From NCBI GenBank assembly GCA_902800435.1, contig CADCEQ010000001.1, positions 164,374 to 228,373 on the forward strand: a DNA stretch of 64,000 nucleotides. Direction: 5' to 3'. Position 1 is the first letter of the stretch; every line of letters begins with the position of its first letter. Positions 1-8,664 of this stretch are shown one piece after another. Source of the stretch: an uncultured Prevotellaceae bacterium. GTDB lineage: Bacteria > Bacteroidota > Bacteroidia > Bacteroidales > Bacteroidaceae. A program made the position numbers and the translations under genes. The notes under the pieces were generated by a model, which saw only the letters and a program-made list of their open reading frames with translations, did not search any database and was not told the origin of the DNA.

Positions 1-639
1 GTTGGCCGACTTGTGCTTGGGGTAGACGTACTTGCCGTCGCGGAAGTAGATGCCCGTCTCCGAGTCGAGCATGATGCCGTCGGAGTAGAGCAGGTTCTCA
101 TAGAGCTTGTCGAGGTACTTCTTGTTACCCGTCAACTTGTACATCTTCGTCATCACGGGCATCACCATATAGAGGGCGTCGGCCCACCACCAGTAGTCGT
201 TGGCCTCAGAGTCGGCCTCGTAGCCCATCACCTCCTTGGCACGGGCTACACGCTTCTCGTCCTTCTGGATGTTGTAAAGGTCGATGTAGGTCTGGAAGCA
301 GATCTGCCAGTCGCCGAAGAGCACGTAGTCCTGGCCCTCGCCGTAGTTCTTGTACTTCCACTTGGCAGGGTCGGCCTCCTTGGCGCCCTTCCACTCGTTG
401 TGTTCTGCCCAGCGTATGCTGTAGTCGAGCATCTGCTGGTCACCGAGCAGTTTCCATACTTCCATGTTACCGGTGTGGTAGGCGGCGTTGTCCCAGAAGG
501 AGCGCACCTCTGCCTTGTTGTTCTGTTGCCAGTAGGTGTTCACTTTGCGGATGACGTCCTTCACCTGATTGGGTGTCCACTGTTTCGCCTGCACAGCGGC
601 TGCGGCGAGCAGGCATAAAGATAAGAGTAGTTTTCTCAT
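1..639 (-). CDS. GH105 unsaturated rhamnogalacturonyl hydrolase (C-terminus beyond window)
   Basis: Reading leftwards from an ATG at 639, 213 codons stay open to the window edge, so the 3' part is missing. The protein begins with a signal peptide (MRKLLLSLCLLAAAAVQA). An alpha-helical region follows that fits the GH105/GH88 (alpha/alpha)6 barrel, with the segment DYWWWADALYMVMPVMTKMY and then LTGNKKYLDKLYENLLYSDG. GH105 enzymes remove the unsaturated uronic acid left by pectate or rhamnogalacturonan lyases, probably in the periplasm. It lies 3 bp after a GH51 gene and is the third gene of the operon. GH88 is the main alternative. The family call rests on motif recognition in the N-terminal half only. 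Confidence 0.75.
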   Translation of the reverse strand, partial: MRKLLLSLCLLAAAAVQAKQWTPNQVKDVIRKVNTYWQQNNKAEVRSFWDNAAYHTGNMEVWKLLGDQQMLDYSIRWAEHNEWKGAKEADPAKWKYKNYGEGQDYVLFGDWQICFQTYIDLYNIQKDEKRVARAKEVMGYEADSEANDYWWWADALYMVMPVMTKMYKLTGNKKYLDKLYENLLYSDGIMLDSETGIYFRDGKYVYPKHKSAN

Positions 640-642
640 AGC

Positions 643-3054
643 TTATTTCTTGATTCTGATAATGTTAAGCGAATAGGCGGGCAGCTCCACGTCGACGGCA
701 CTGATGTTGGTGGGCTGCTGCAGGGTATTCTCGTCGTAACCTGTGTTGGCGCGCAGCTGGATGAGTTTGGCACTCTTTACCGCGAAGTTGCTGATGTTCA
801 GGCGTGCGGTGGTGCCCTCGGCCTGCGAGTTGACAACCTTGACGATAAGCTCGCCCGTCTGGTCGTAGATGGTGGCACTCGAGAAGACACCCGTCGACGT
901 GTCGTGCTTCAGCACAGTGTCGAACACCAGGTCGTTGTCGAGCCACGCCTTCACCGAGTCGCCGCTGACGGTCAGCGTCACGTCGTACCAACGGCCAGCC
1001 TCTACGCGGCCCCGCTTGGTGGCCGTCTGCGACTTACCGCTGCCGTTAATCTGCTCCAGACCGTGCTGCGTGTTGCCCCAGCCGCCGAAGTTCACCCAGC
1101 AGTAGTGCTGCGGATCGACGTAGTTGAACACAATCATGAAGCCCTCACGGCCGTCGTCCTTGCGGGCGCGGCACTTCACGGTATAGTGGTCGCCCACCTC
1201 GGCGGTACACAGCGCCACGCACTGCTCACGCAGGCTCGTCTGACTCAGCACGCCGTCGGTGACCTGCCAGTCGCCGAACACGTATTCTGGCTTGCCGGTC
1301 TTAGGCAGCGGGTCCATGTGGGTGTACGATGCCTTGGTGCCCCAGGTGGCATAACCCACGCGGCTCTTCTGCGGCGTGACAGGCTTCCTGAAGGCGGCTC
1401 CCTCGTAGGGATTCGTCTGACTGACCTTCACCACCTGTGTGCCCACGTTGCGGGGCATGAGCATCTGTACATAATAAGAAGGTGTACCCATGACGCGGCT
1501 GGAGTTGAAGCGAATCATGTCGGGGCGCCACCGGGCGTCGTTCTCGTTGACGAAGATGGGGGCGTAGGAGTTCAGGGGTACGATGTCGGAATTGTTCTCC
1601 ATGCCCATCATGTAGACAGCCTCGCCGAGGGCGGCGTTCATGTTGCCCAAGTCGCCGAAGCCGTCGGTCACGGCATACTCGCCGACGTAGATTTTCGGGC
1701 CACGGCGGTCGTAGGTGTCGTACTTATGGAAGTTGTCGGCAAACCATGCCGGATTGCGGTAGTAGTGCTCGTCAAGCAGCTCGACACTCTCCCGGCTGTC
1801 CCACGTCGGCGTGTCGGTGCCCCAGGCGGCAACATTGCCAATAAGGTGCATCTTCGGGTACTTCTTCAGTATCTGCTCCTTGAACAGGCGGAAGCGGTCG
1901 TAGTAGTGGTCGCTCTGCTGGCGGGGGTCGGGCTGGTTGTTCTCGTTGCCAATCTCTAAGTACTCGATGTTGAACGGAGCGGGATGGCCGTTCTTGGCGC
2001 GCAGGGCGCCGTACTTCGTGGTCACGTCGCCATTGGCATACTCCAGGGCGGCCAGCGTCTCGTCAATCCACGGCTGCAGCGAGTCGACGGCCGTCTGTCC
2101 ACCGTGCCAGATGCCAACGTTCACCACGTAGAGCGGCTTGGCACCGAGGTCCTCGGCCATCTGCAGATACTCATGGAAGCCAATGCCGTCGGTGGTGCGG
2201 TAGCCCCAGTTCACGTTCCAGTGGCCTGGACGCTCCTCAATGGGACCGATGGTGCGTTCCCAGCGGAAGGCGTTCTCAGGCGAGATCTGTCCCTCGACGA
2301 AGCAGCCGCCGGGGAAGCGCATGAACTTCGGATGCATCTCATAGAGCATCTGTGCCAAGTCGGGGCGCAGGCCGTTCTCGCGATTCTTGAACGTCGGCGG
2401 GAACAGACTCACCACGTCTATCGTCAGCGTGCCCTTGCCGTCGAAGACGAGGGCAAACTGCGCCTTGGCGTCGTTGCCGGTGGCGGTCAGCTCGGCGGTG
2501 TACTTCGTCCAGTTTTTCCCGATGGAACCGTCGATTCTCGTTTCTGCATAGACGTTGCTTCCATCCTTATCGCAGAGGGTTGCCTTGATATTTCCCTTGT
2601 ACTTTCCCTTTGCCCAGAAACTGAGGCGGTAGGTGCGGCCCTGTACGGTGTTGATGCCCCAGAAGCCCTCGTTGACGAGGCAGACGGGCTGTGACGCCGT
2701 GGCATTGATGGTCAGCTCGAGGGCGTTCTGCTGGACGCTGTTCAGCAGGGGCGCCTTTTTCGACGGCTGGACGAGGCGGGCGGTGAGCTGCGACGGGGTA
2801 GCAGCATAGGTTGACCAGGCCTGCATGTCGGCTGGGGCGCCGTAGCTGGGGCCGTCCTCGAAGGAGCGGTTGCGGATGAGCTCGGCGTAGAGGCCGCCGT
2901 CGGCGGCGTGGTTGATGTCCTCGAAGAAGATGCCGTAGTGGGTGGGGCTGATTCTGGGGCCGCGCTGGTTGGCGTCGATGTCGATGGTGACTTGGGCTGC
3001 GGCGGCGCCGCAGCACAGCCAACAGGCGATGAGGAGGATTTTGTTCTTTTTCAT
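643..3054 (-). CDS. GH51 alpha-L-arabinofuranosidase, secreted, with LamG-like insert
   Basis: An 803-residue exported enzyme that should release arabinofuranose from arabinan or arabinoxylan. After a signal peptide (1-20) come the GH51 N-terminal signature GIFFEDINHAADGGLYAELI (41-60) and a CBM4-like jelly-roll region (about 100-220). The catalytic barrel follows, with acid/base Glu371 in EIGNENNQPD and probable nucleophile Glu459 in IYVGEYAVT. At about 590-745 there is an inserted beta-sandwich of LamG or 3-keto-disaccharide-hydrolase type (VFNYVDPQHYCWVNFGG), before the usual C-terminal beta domain ending in PAYSLNIIRIKK. It is 12 bp downstream of a second GH51 gene, so co-transcription is likely. 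The substrate cannot be fixed from sequence alone. Confidence 0.9.
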   Translation of the reverse strand: MKKNKILLIACWLCCGAAAAQVTIDIDANQRGPRISPTHYGIFFEDINHAADGGLYAELIRNRSFEDGPSYGAPADMQAWSTYAATPSQLTARLVQPSKKAPLLNSVQQNALELTINATASQPVCLVNEGFWGINTVQGRTYRLSFWAKGKYKGNIKATLCDKDGSNVYAETRIDGSIGKNWTKYTAELTATGNDAKAQFALVFDGKGTLTIDVVSLFPPTFKNRENGLRPDLAQMLYEMHPKFMRFPGGCFVEGQISPENAFRWERTIGPIEERPGHWNVNWGYRTTDGIGFHEYLQMAEDLGAKPLYVVNVGIWHGGQTAVDSLQPWIDETLAALEYANGDVTTKYGALRAKNGHPAPFNIEYLEIGNENNQPDPRQQSDHYYDRFRLFKEQILKKYPKMHLIGNVAAWGTDTPTWDSRESVELLDEHYYRNPAWFADNFHKYDTYDRRGPKIYVGEYAVTDGFGDLGNMNAALGEAVYMMGMENNSDIVPLNSYAPIFVNENDARWRPDMIRFNSSRVMGTPSYYVQMLMPRNVGTQVVKVSQTNPYEGAAFRKPVTPQKSRVGYATWGTKASYTHMDPLPKTGKPEYVFGDWQVTDGVLSQTSLREQCVALCTAEVGDHYTVKCRARKDDGREGFMIVFNYVDPQHYCWVNFGGWGNTQHGLEQINGSGKSQTATKRGRVEAGRWYDVTLTVSGDSVKAWLDNDLVFDTVLKHDTSTGVFSSATIYDQTGELIVKVVNSQAEGTTARLNISNFAVKSAKLIQLRANTGYDENTLQQPTNISAVDVELPAYSLNIIRIKK

Positions 3055-3066
3055 TGTTATGGGGTT

Positions 3067-5574
3067 TTAGAGTTCGATGGCGCGGAAGGAATAGGGCGGG
3101 AGGACGATGGCGGTGCCGGCCTCGCCGGTCTTGATGTCGAGGCGGCGGTCTTCGGGCTTGCCCTCGAAGCCTTCGGTACGGGCGGAGGCGGGGATGTCGA
3201 GGCCGTTGACGGTCAGTTCTAACGAGACGGGGAGGGCGTTGACCAATTTGACGTAGGTCTTGCCGGTCTTGCTGTTGCGAACAACGCTGGCACCGAGGCG
3301 GTGCCCTAATTGTGAATTGTCAATTGTCAATCTTGAATTGACATAGGTGTCGCCGCCGTAGACAGAGAAGAGACGCTGCACGTGGTAAGCCGGGGTTGGG
3401 CGCACCTCGGTGTTCGAGAAGTAAATCATGTCAGGGTTCCAGTTGGAGTGGCCATCCTTGCAGAGCATCGGGGCGTAGCTGGTCATCTCGACCACGTCGC
3501 CATTACGCTCGATGTCGGTCAGATAAAGGGCTTCGGCCAGTGCCGTTTCCACATTGGGACGCTTCACGTTGGTCGAGGCGGCCCACTCGCCGAGGTACAC
3601 CTTGGCGCCCTGTCGGTCGTAGTTGTCATAATAGTCGCGGTGGTGCATGAACCAACCTGTCGATTCGTAGTAGTGCTCGTCGACCATATACTGCAGGTCG
3701 GGGTTGCGACGGGTAAAGTCCCAGCCCTCCTTGTAGTCGGCACTCGGCGTATGGAACGGGCCGACGGTACCGCAGATTTTGATGTCGGGATATTTGGCGC
3801 GGATGGCGCGGGCAATCATCGTGTAGCGCTCCTCGAAAACCGTTCCGATGATGTCCTCGTTGCCTATACCTATATATTTAAGGTTGAAGGGCGCGGGGTG
3901 GCCGGCATCGGCGCGCATCTTGGCCCACTTCGACGTGGCGGGGTTGCCGTTGGCCCAGTCGATAAGGTTAAGCAACTCCTGGATGTAGGCGGGCATATCG
4001 TCCATCGGGATGCCGCCCTGCTGTCCGCCGATACCCTTGGCGTTGGCGGCCGAGTTCTGGCAGGGCACGCCGGCAGCCAACACGGGCAAGGGTTCGGCTC
4101 CGATGTCCTCGCAGAACTGGAAGTACTCATAGAAGCCCAGTCCGCGAGTCTGGTGATAGCCCCAGATGTTGAAGTCGGGCTTGCGGTCCTGCAGCGGACC
4201 GACGGTCTCATTCCAGTGGTAGATGTTCTCCAGTCCCTGACCGTGAGTCATGCAGCCGCCGGGGAATCGCACGAACTTCGGCTTCAGGTCGGCAATGACC
4301 TGTGCCAGATCGTGGCGCAAGCCGTTCTTGCGGTTCATAAAGGTCTCCTGCGGGAAGAGCGAAATCATGTCGACACCCACATGGGCAGCCTTCAGCGGCA
4401 CGATGGCCAGCCGGGCCTTGGCATTGCTGCCTTTGGCGGTGAGCACGGTGGCATACCGTGTCCAAGCACTGGCCGCCGTCTTCAGTTTACTCTTGGCCAG
4501 CACAGTACCATCCTCGCCGACGAGCTGAATCATAAAGTCCTGCTTCTGACCGCCGCCCAGTACGTACATCGAGAAGTCGTACTTCTTACCCTTCTCCACG
4601 GCGATGCCGTCCCAGCCCTCGTTCCAGAGGGTGTCTTTCGGCCACAACAGGGCGTAGTGCGGATTGTTCTTGCTGAGCGGGTTCTCGGTGGCAATCTCTA
4701 TGGGGCGCGTCGAGTGCCAGGCCGTAGTTGCGCTCCATTCGCGGCGGTCCTTGCTGTTGTATTCGAAGTCGCGGTTCTGGATGAGTTCGGCATAGAGGCC
4801 GCCATCGGCTGCATAGCTGATGTCCTCGAAGAAGATACCGATAAGGTTAGGGCTGATGGCCTTTTGCTTCGAGGGGTCGATGGTGAGGGTGGCTTTTATG
4901 GGCGATGTGGGCAATGTGGGGTTCTTGGCGTCGTCGTGCATGCGCTCAGCCGACAGGTGCCCGTCGGCGGCCTGCTGCCGGAAGTGCTGCTCAATCGCGG
5001 CCCATTCCATCAGGGAAATCTCGAAGCTGTTGCCCTCATATAGTTTGCCGCCGACGGTGGCAGTGTCGGGTATCCACGCATCGTCGCTGATTTCACTGGC
5101 ACGGTCGGGGGTGAAGTCGCGGAAGTTCGGCGTTGCCGATGTCCACCGCTTGCCCTGGGGTGACTTATAATAGATGTCGAACGTACCGTCGGGATTGGAG
5201 AACACCACCGGCTCCAAGCATTTCGTGGTCGACATGATGGGATAATCCTGGGGACGCCAGTTGACGAGGTCGCGGCTGTAGGCGGCAGCAAACAGCGGTG
5301 CGCGGTCGTTGACCTGAAACACCAGGCGCCACGTGCCGTCGCTGGCCCGGCAGACCGACGGGTGGTACATCTTTTTCTCTGCGCCCCATGTGCCGTAGTC
5401 CGACGAGCAGAGCTGGCCGGCCTCGCGCCAGGCGTCGTTTTCCTGTATGGCGATGTGCAGTCCGCGCGTCTCGCCTGGAGAGTAGACGAATATTCTTTGA
5501 AGGCTGTCGGTCTGAGCCCATGCATTTATAGCGCAGAGTGCCGAGAGCACCGTTGTCAGTAGTTTTTTCCTCAT
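3067..5574 (-). CDS. GH51 alpha-L-arabinofuranosidase with N-terminal half-propeller domain
   Basis: An 835-residue secreted protein (signal peptide 1-20). Residues 25-190 look like two or three blades of a GH43/GH32-type propeller (HPSVCRASDGTWRLVFQVND, SRDLVNWRPQ, NPDGTFDIYYKSPQGKRWT). This is too short for a complete five-bladed enzyme and is probably a binding or vestigial module. The GH51 part starts near 225 with GIFFEDISYAADGGLYAELI. It has acid/base Glu573 in GIGNEDIIGT and nucleophile Glu663 in VYLGEWAAS. Residues 746-757 are encoded by an AT-rich microrepeat of the kind otherwise seen in leaders (3308-3342). It is the first gene of the arabinan operon, with a -7 box at 5605-5612. 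Confidence 0.9.
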   Translation of the reverse strand: MRKKLLTTVLSALCAINAWAQTDSLQRIFVYSPGETRGLHIAIQENDAWREAGQLCSSDYGTWGAEKKMYHPSVCRASDGTWRLVFQVNDRAPLFAAAYSRDLVNWRPQDYPIMSTTKCLEPVVFSNPDGTFDIYYKSPQGKRWTSATPNFRDFTPDRASEISDDAWIPDTATVGGKLYEGNSFEISLMEWAAIEQHFRQQAADGHLSAERMHDDAKNPTLPTSPIKATLTIDPSKQKAISPNLIGIFFEDISYAADGGLYAELIQNRDFEYNSKDRREWSATTAWHSTRPIEIATENPLSKNNPHYALLWPKDTLWNEGWDGIAVEKGKKYDFSMYVLGGGQKQDFMIQLVGEDGTVLAKSKLKTAASAWTRYATVLTAKGSNAKARLAIVPLKAAHVGVDMISLFPQETFMNRKNGLRHDLAQVIADLKPKFVRFPGGCMTHGQGLENIYHWNETVGPLQDRKPDFNIWGYHQTRGLGFYEYFQFCEDIGAEPLPVLAAGVPCQNSAANAKGIGGQQGGIPMDDMPAYIQELLNLIDWANGNPATSKWAKMRADAGHPAPFNLKYIGIGNEDIIGTVFEERYTMIARAIRAKYPDIKICGTVGPFHTPSADYKEGWDFTRRNPDLQYMVDEHYYESTGWFMHHRDYYDNYDRQGAKVYLGEWAASTNVKRPNVETALAEALYLTDIERNGDVVEMTSYAPMLCKDGHSNWNPDMIYFSNTEVRPTPAYHVQRLFSVYGGDTYVNSRLTIDNSQLGHRLGASVVRNSKTGKTYVKLVNALPVSLELTVNGLDIPASARTEGFEGKPEDRRLDIKTGEAGTAIVLPPYSFRAIEL

Positions 5575-5604
5575 AGTTTCTCTGTGTTATGGCTATTTTG
5601 TGGG

Positions 5605-5612
5605 CAAAGTTA
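5605..5612 (-). promoter_or_regulatory. -7 promoter box for the GH51-GH51-GH105 operon
   Basis: On the minus strand the sequence reads TAACTTTG, matching the Bacteroidetes sigma-ABfr -7 consensus TAnnTTTG. It lies about 30 nt upstream of the first GH51 start codon at 5574. The gap to rnr therefore holds two divergent promoters. Confidence 0.65.
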
Positions 5613-5656
5613 CAAAATAATTCATAAATCATGACGTGTTATTCACATTTTTTTCC

Positions 5657-5664
5657 TATCTTTG
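5657..5664 (+). promoter_or_regulatory. -7 promoter box of rnr
   Basis: TATCTTTG followed by CCC, a match to the Bacteroidetes -7 box, placed 28 nt before the chosen rnr start codon. This supports starting rnr at 5693 rather than at the earlier in-frame ATG at 5636, which lies upstream of the box. Confidence 0.65.
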
Positions 5665-5692
5665 CCCTCAGAAAACCAAAAAGCAGAAGACT

Positions 5693-7894
5693 ATGGGAAA
5701 GAAGAATGGAGGAAAACGGCTTTCGAAGAAGGCCGTAGCCGAGGCCCTGCAGGGGCTGTTCATGGGTAGTCCGAACGAGACTTTTTCACTGAAGTACATT
5801 TTCAAGGAGCTTAAGCTCACCACACATCCGGCGAAGATGCTGGCCATCGACACACTCGACGAGATGTGCTGGGACGACTACCTCTCGAAGGTAGGCGACA
5901 ACCAGTACCGCCTGAACCAGAAGGGACAGGTGCAGGAGGGCACGTTCATCCGCAAGGCCAACGGCAAGAACTCATTCCTGCCCGACGACGGCGGCAAGCC
6001 GATCTTTGTGTCGGAGCGCAACTCGATGTTCGCCCTCAATGGCGACCGCGTCCGCGTGGCGATGATGGCCCGCCGCCAGAACCACATCAAGGAGGCGATG
6101 GTGACCGACATCCTGAGCCACAAGACCGACCAGGCCGTGGGTAAGCTGAAGGTAGAGAAGGACTTTGCCTTCCTCATTACCGAGGGAAATATCTTCGTCC
6201 ACGACATCCTCATCCCGAAGAAAAAGCTGAAGGGCGGCAAGGACGGCGAGAAGGCCGTGGTGAAGATTACGCAGTGGCCGTCGAAGGAGTCGAAGAACAT
6301 TGTCGGCGAGGTCATCGACGTACTCGGCAAGGAGGGCGACAACAACGTCGAGATGCACGCCATCTTAGCACAGTATGGTCTGCCCTATAAATACCCGAAG
6401 GCCGTGGAGGATGCCGCGAAGAAGATTGATCCGGGCATCACTCCTGAGGAGATAGCCCGCCGCGAGGACTTCCGCGACGTGTGGACCTGCACCATCGACC
6501 CGAAGGATGCCAAGGACTTCGACGATGCGCTGTCAATCAGGAAGAAAGGGACTTTATGGGAAGTTGGCGTCCACATTGCCGATGTCACTCACTATGTCAA
6601 GGAGGGCAGCATCATCGACAAGGAGGCACAGAAGCGTGCCACGAGCGTCTATCTCGTCGACCGCACCATCCCGATGCTGCCCGAGCGGCTCTGCAACTTC
6701 ATCTGCTCGCTGCGTCCCGACGAGGATAAGCTCTGCTACAGCGTCATCTTCGTCTTGGACGACGATGTCAACATTAAGTCGTGGCATCTGACCCACACCG
6801 TCATCCGCAGCAACCGACGCTATGCCTATGAGGAGGTGCAGCAGCTGTTAGAGGACAACGGCGTCAAGGACGGCACCGGCCAGCCCGCACCGCCCGCCAC
6901 GAAGAAAAACCCCTACAAGGGCGAGTACGCTGCCGAGCTCATCAAGCTCGACGCGCTGGCCAAGAAACTGCGTGAGCGCCGCTTCAAGAACGGTGCCGTG
7001 AAGTTCGACCGCGAGGAGCTGCACTTCGACATCGACGCTGACGGCAAACCCGTCCGCGCCTATTTCAAGACGTCGAAAGATGCCAACAAACTTATCGAGG
7101 AATTCATGCTTCTGGCTAACCGCACCGTTGCCGAGAGCATCGGGGCCGCCAAAAAGCCCGGCACAAAAGCCAAGACCTTCGTCTATCGCGTCCACGACCA
7201 GCCCGACCCGCAGAAGCTGGAGTCGCTGCGCCAGGTCGTCGCCCCCTTCGGCTATAAGCTGAAGACCAGCGGCACGAAGGGCGCCATCTCGAAGTCGCTA
7301 AACGCCCTGATGGACGAGGCTGCGGGCAGCAAGGAGCAGAAGCTCATTGAGACCGTCGCCCTGCGCGCCATGATGAAGGCCAAATACTCGACCCACAACA
7401 TCGGTCACTACGGACTGGCCTTCGACTACTACACCCACTTCACGTCGCCCATCCGCCGCTACCCCGACACGATGGTCCACCGCCTGCTGACGCGCTATCA
7501 GGCTGGCGGACGCTCGGCCAACCAGGAGCACTACGAGGAGTTGTGCGAGCACTCAAGCGACATGGAGCAGACCGCAGCCAACGCCGAGCGCGACAGCATC
7601 AAGTACAAGATGGTGGAGTTCATGGGCGACAAGATCGGCGAGTGCTTCGACGGCCACATCTCCGGCATACAGTCCTACGGCATCTATGTCGAGATCGACG
7701 AGAACCACTGCGAGGGTATGGTGCCCATGCACGACCTCAGCGGCGACTACTACGAGTTCGACGAGGCCCACTACTGTCTCATCGGCCGCCGCCACCACTC
7801 GAAGTACCAGCTGGGCGACCCCATCCGCATCAAGGTGGCACGGGCCAACCTGGAGAAGCGCCAGCTCGACTTCACCCTGGCCGACGACGAGTAA
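5693..7894 (+). CDS. rnr: Ribonuclease R, 3'-5' exoribonuclease
   Basis: A 733-residue cytoplasmic exoribonuclease of the RNB (RNase II/R) family, which degrades structured RNA. The order is a basic N-terminus with a winged-helix region (LSKKAVAEALQGLF), cold-shock domains, the RNB catalytic core with DPKDAKDFDDALSI carrying the metal-binding aspartates, and a C-terminal S1 domain (FDGHISGIQSYGIYVEIDEN). The length is normal for RNase R. The start at 5693 (MGKKNGGKRLSKK) was chosen because the -7 box lies just upstream; an in-frame extension to 5636 would precede the promoter. It appears to be monocistronic. Confidence 0.95.
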   Translation: MGKKNGGKRLSKKAVAEALQGLFMGSPNETFSLKYIFKELKLTTHPAKMLAIDTLDEMCWDDYLSKVGDNQYRLNQKGQVQEGTFIRKANGKNSFLPDDGGKPIFVSERNSMFALNGDRVRVAMMARRQNHIKEAMVTDILSHKTDQAVGKLKVEKDFAFLITEGNIFVHDILIPKKKLKGGKDGEKAVVKITQWPSKESKNIVGEVIDVLGKEGDNNVEMHAILAQYGLPYKYPKAVEDAAKKIDPGITPEEIARREDFRDVWTCTIDPKDAKDFDDALSIRKKGTLWEVGVHIADVTHYVKEGSIIDKEAQKRATSVYLVDRTIPMLPERLCNFICSLRPDEDKLCYSVIFVLDDDVNIKSWHLTHTVIRSNRRYAYEEVQQLLEDNGVKDGTGQPAPPATKKNPYKGEYAAELIKLDALAKKLRERRFKNGAVKFDREELHFDIDADGKPVRAYFKTSKDANKLIEEFMLLANRTVAESIGAAKKPGTKAKTFVYRVHDQPDPQKLESLRQVVAPFGYKLKTSGTKGAISKSLNALMDEAAGSKEQKLIETVALRAMMKAKYSTHNIGHYGLAFDYYTHFTSPIRRYPDTMVHRLLTRYQAGGRSANQEHYEELCEHSSDMEQTAANAERDSIKYKMVEFMGDKIGECFDGHISGIQSYGIYVEIDENHCEGMVPMHDLSGDYYEFDEAHYCLIGRRHHSKYQLGDPIRIKVARANLEKRQLDFTLADDE

Positions 7895-7922
7895 CGGCGT
7901 AAAAAGAATGGCGGAAGCAAAA

Positions 7923-7957
7923 TTTCTCATTTCCCATACCTCATTTCTCATTTTTTT
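7923..7957 (+). repeat. AT-rich microrepeat leader upstream of pyrE
   Basis: The word TTTCTCATTTC recurs with small changes in this short stretch, directly before the pyrE -7 box. Its last part plus the promoter (CATTTTTTTCGTACCTTTGCAC, given here as its two halves CATTTTTTTCG and TACCTTTGCAC) closely resembles the segment before efp at 23360-23381. No product is encoded. Confidence 0.6.
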
Positions 7958-7959
7958 CG

Positions 7960-7967
7960 TACCTTTG
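7960..7967 (+). promoter_or_regulatory. -7 promoter box of the pyrE operon
   Basis: TACCTTTG followed by CAC, an excellent match to the Bacteroidetes -7 box, 21 nt before the pyrE ATG. It would drive pyrE, the SRPBCC gene, argH and the small lipoprotein gene as one unit. Confidence 0.75.
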
Positions 7968-7988
7968 CACGCTCAAACCAAAAGGAAT

Positions 7989-8621
7989 ATGGAAAGTATA
8001 AAAAGTCAATTCGCACGCAAGCTGATGGACATCAAGGCCATCAAGCTGCAGCCGCAGGAGCCTTTCACGTGGGCCAGCGGCTGGAAGTCACCTATCTATA
8101 CCGACAACCGCAAGACGCTCGGATTCCCCCGTCTGCGCTCCTTCGTGAAGCTGGCCCTGTGCCACGCCATCCAGGAGCACTTCCCCGAGGCCGAGGCCGT
8201 GGCCGGCGTGGCTACGGGCGCCATTGCCCAGGGGGCACTGGTGGCCGAGGAGCTGGGTCTGCCCTACTGCTACGTGCGCCCGAAGCCGAAGGACCACGGC
8301 ATGGGCAACCAGGTGGAAGGCGAGATTGAGAAGGGCACGAAGGTGGTGGTGGTCGAGGACCTCATCTCCACCGGCGGCTCGTCGCTGAAGGCCGTCGAGG
8401 CCCTGCGCCAGTATGGTGTCGAGGTTGTCGGCATGGTGGCATCGTTCACCTACGGATTCCCCGTTGCCGAGGAGGCTTTCAAGGCTGCCGGTGTGAAGCT
8501 CATCACGCTGAGCAACTACGACGCCGTCGTCGAGGAGGCTGCCAAGACGGGCTATATCAAGGAAGAGGAAAAGGCTGTGCTGGCCGAATGGCGCCAGTCG
8601 CCCTCGACGTGGAAGCAGTAA
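7989..8621 (+). CDS. pyrE: Orotate phosphoribosyltransferase
   Basis: A 210-residue cytoplasmic enzyme that makes orotidine monophosphate from orotate and PRPP in pyrimidine synthesis. The PRPP-binding motif VVVVEDLISTGGSSLKAVEA is intact. The N-terminal region (FTWASGWKSPIYTDNRK) matches the orotate-binding part of the family, and VRPKPKDHGMGNQVEG forms the flexible catalytic loop. The length is typical. The start at 7989 is set by the promoter at 7960; the longer open frame beginning at 7686 overlaps rnr and is not used. First gene of a likely four-gene operon. Confidence 0.96.
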   Translation: MESIKSQFARKLMDIKAIKLQPQEPFTWASGWKSPIYTDNRKTLGFPRLRSFVKLALCHAIQEHFPEAEAVAGVATGAIAQGALVAEELGLPYCYVRPKPKDHGMGNQVEGEIEKGTKVVVVEDLISTGGSSLKAVEALRQYGVEVVGMVASFTYGFPVAEEAFKAAGVKLITLSNYDAVVEEAAKTGYIKEEEKAVLAEWRQSPSTWKQ

Positions 8622-8664
8622 TCAATCGAAAATCTCAAATCCGTAAATCGTAAATAACATTAAG

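Noticed and set aside
3382..5043. Open frame of 553 codons on the plus strand
   Set aside because: It is antisense to the GH51 gene, whose catalytic motifs are intact; its translation is a low-complexity Val/Leu/Gly/His-rich shadow caused by high GC.
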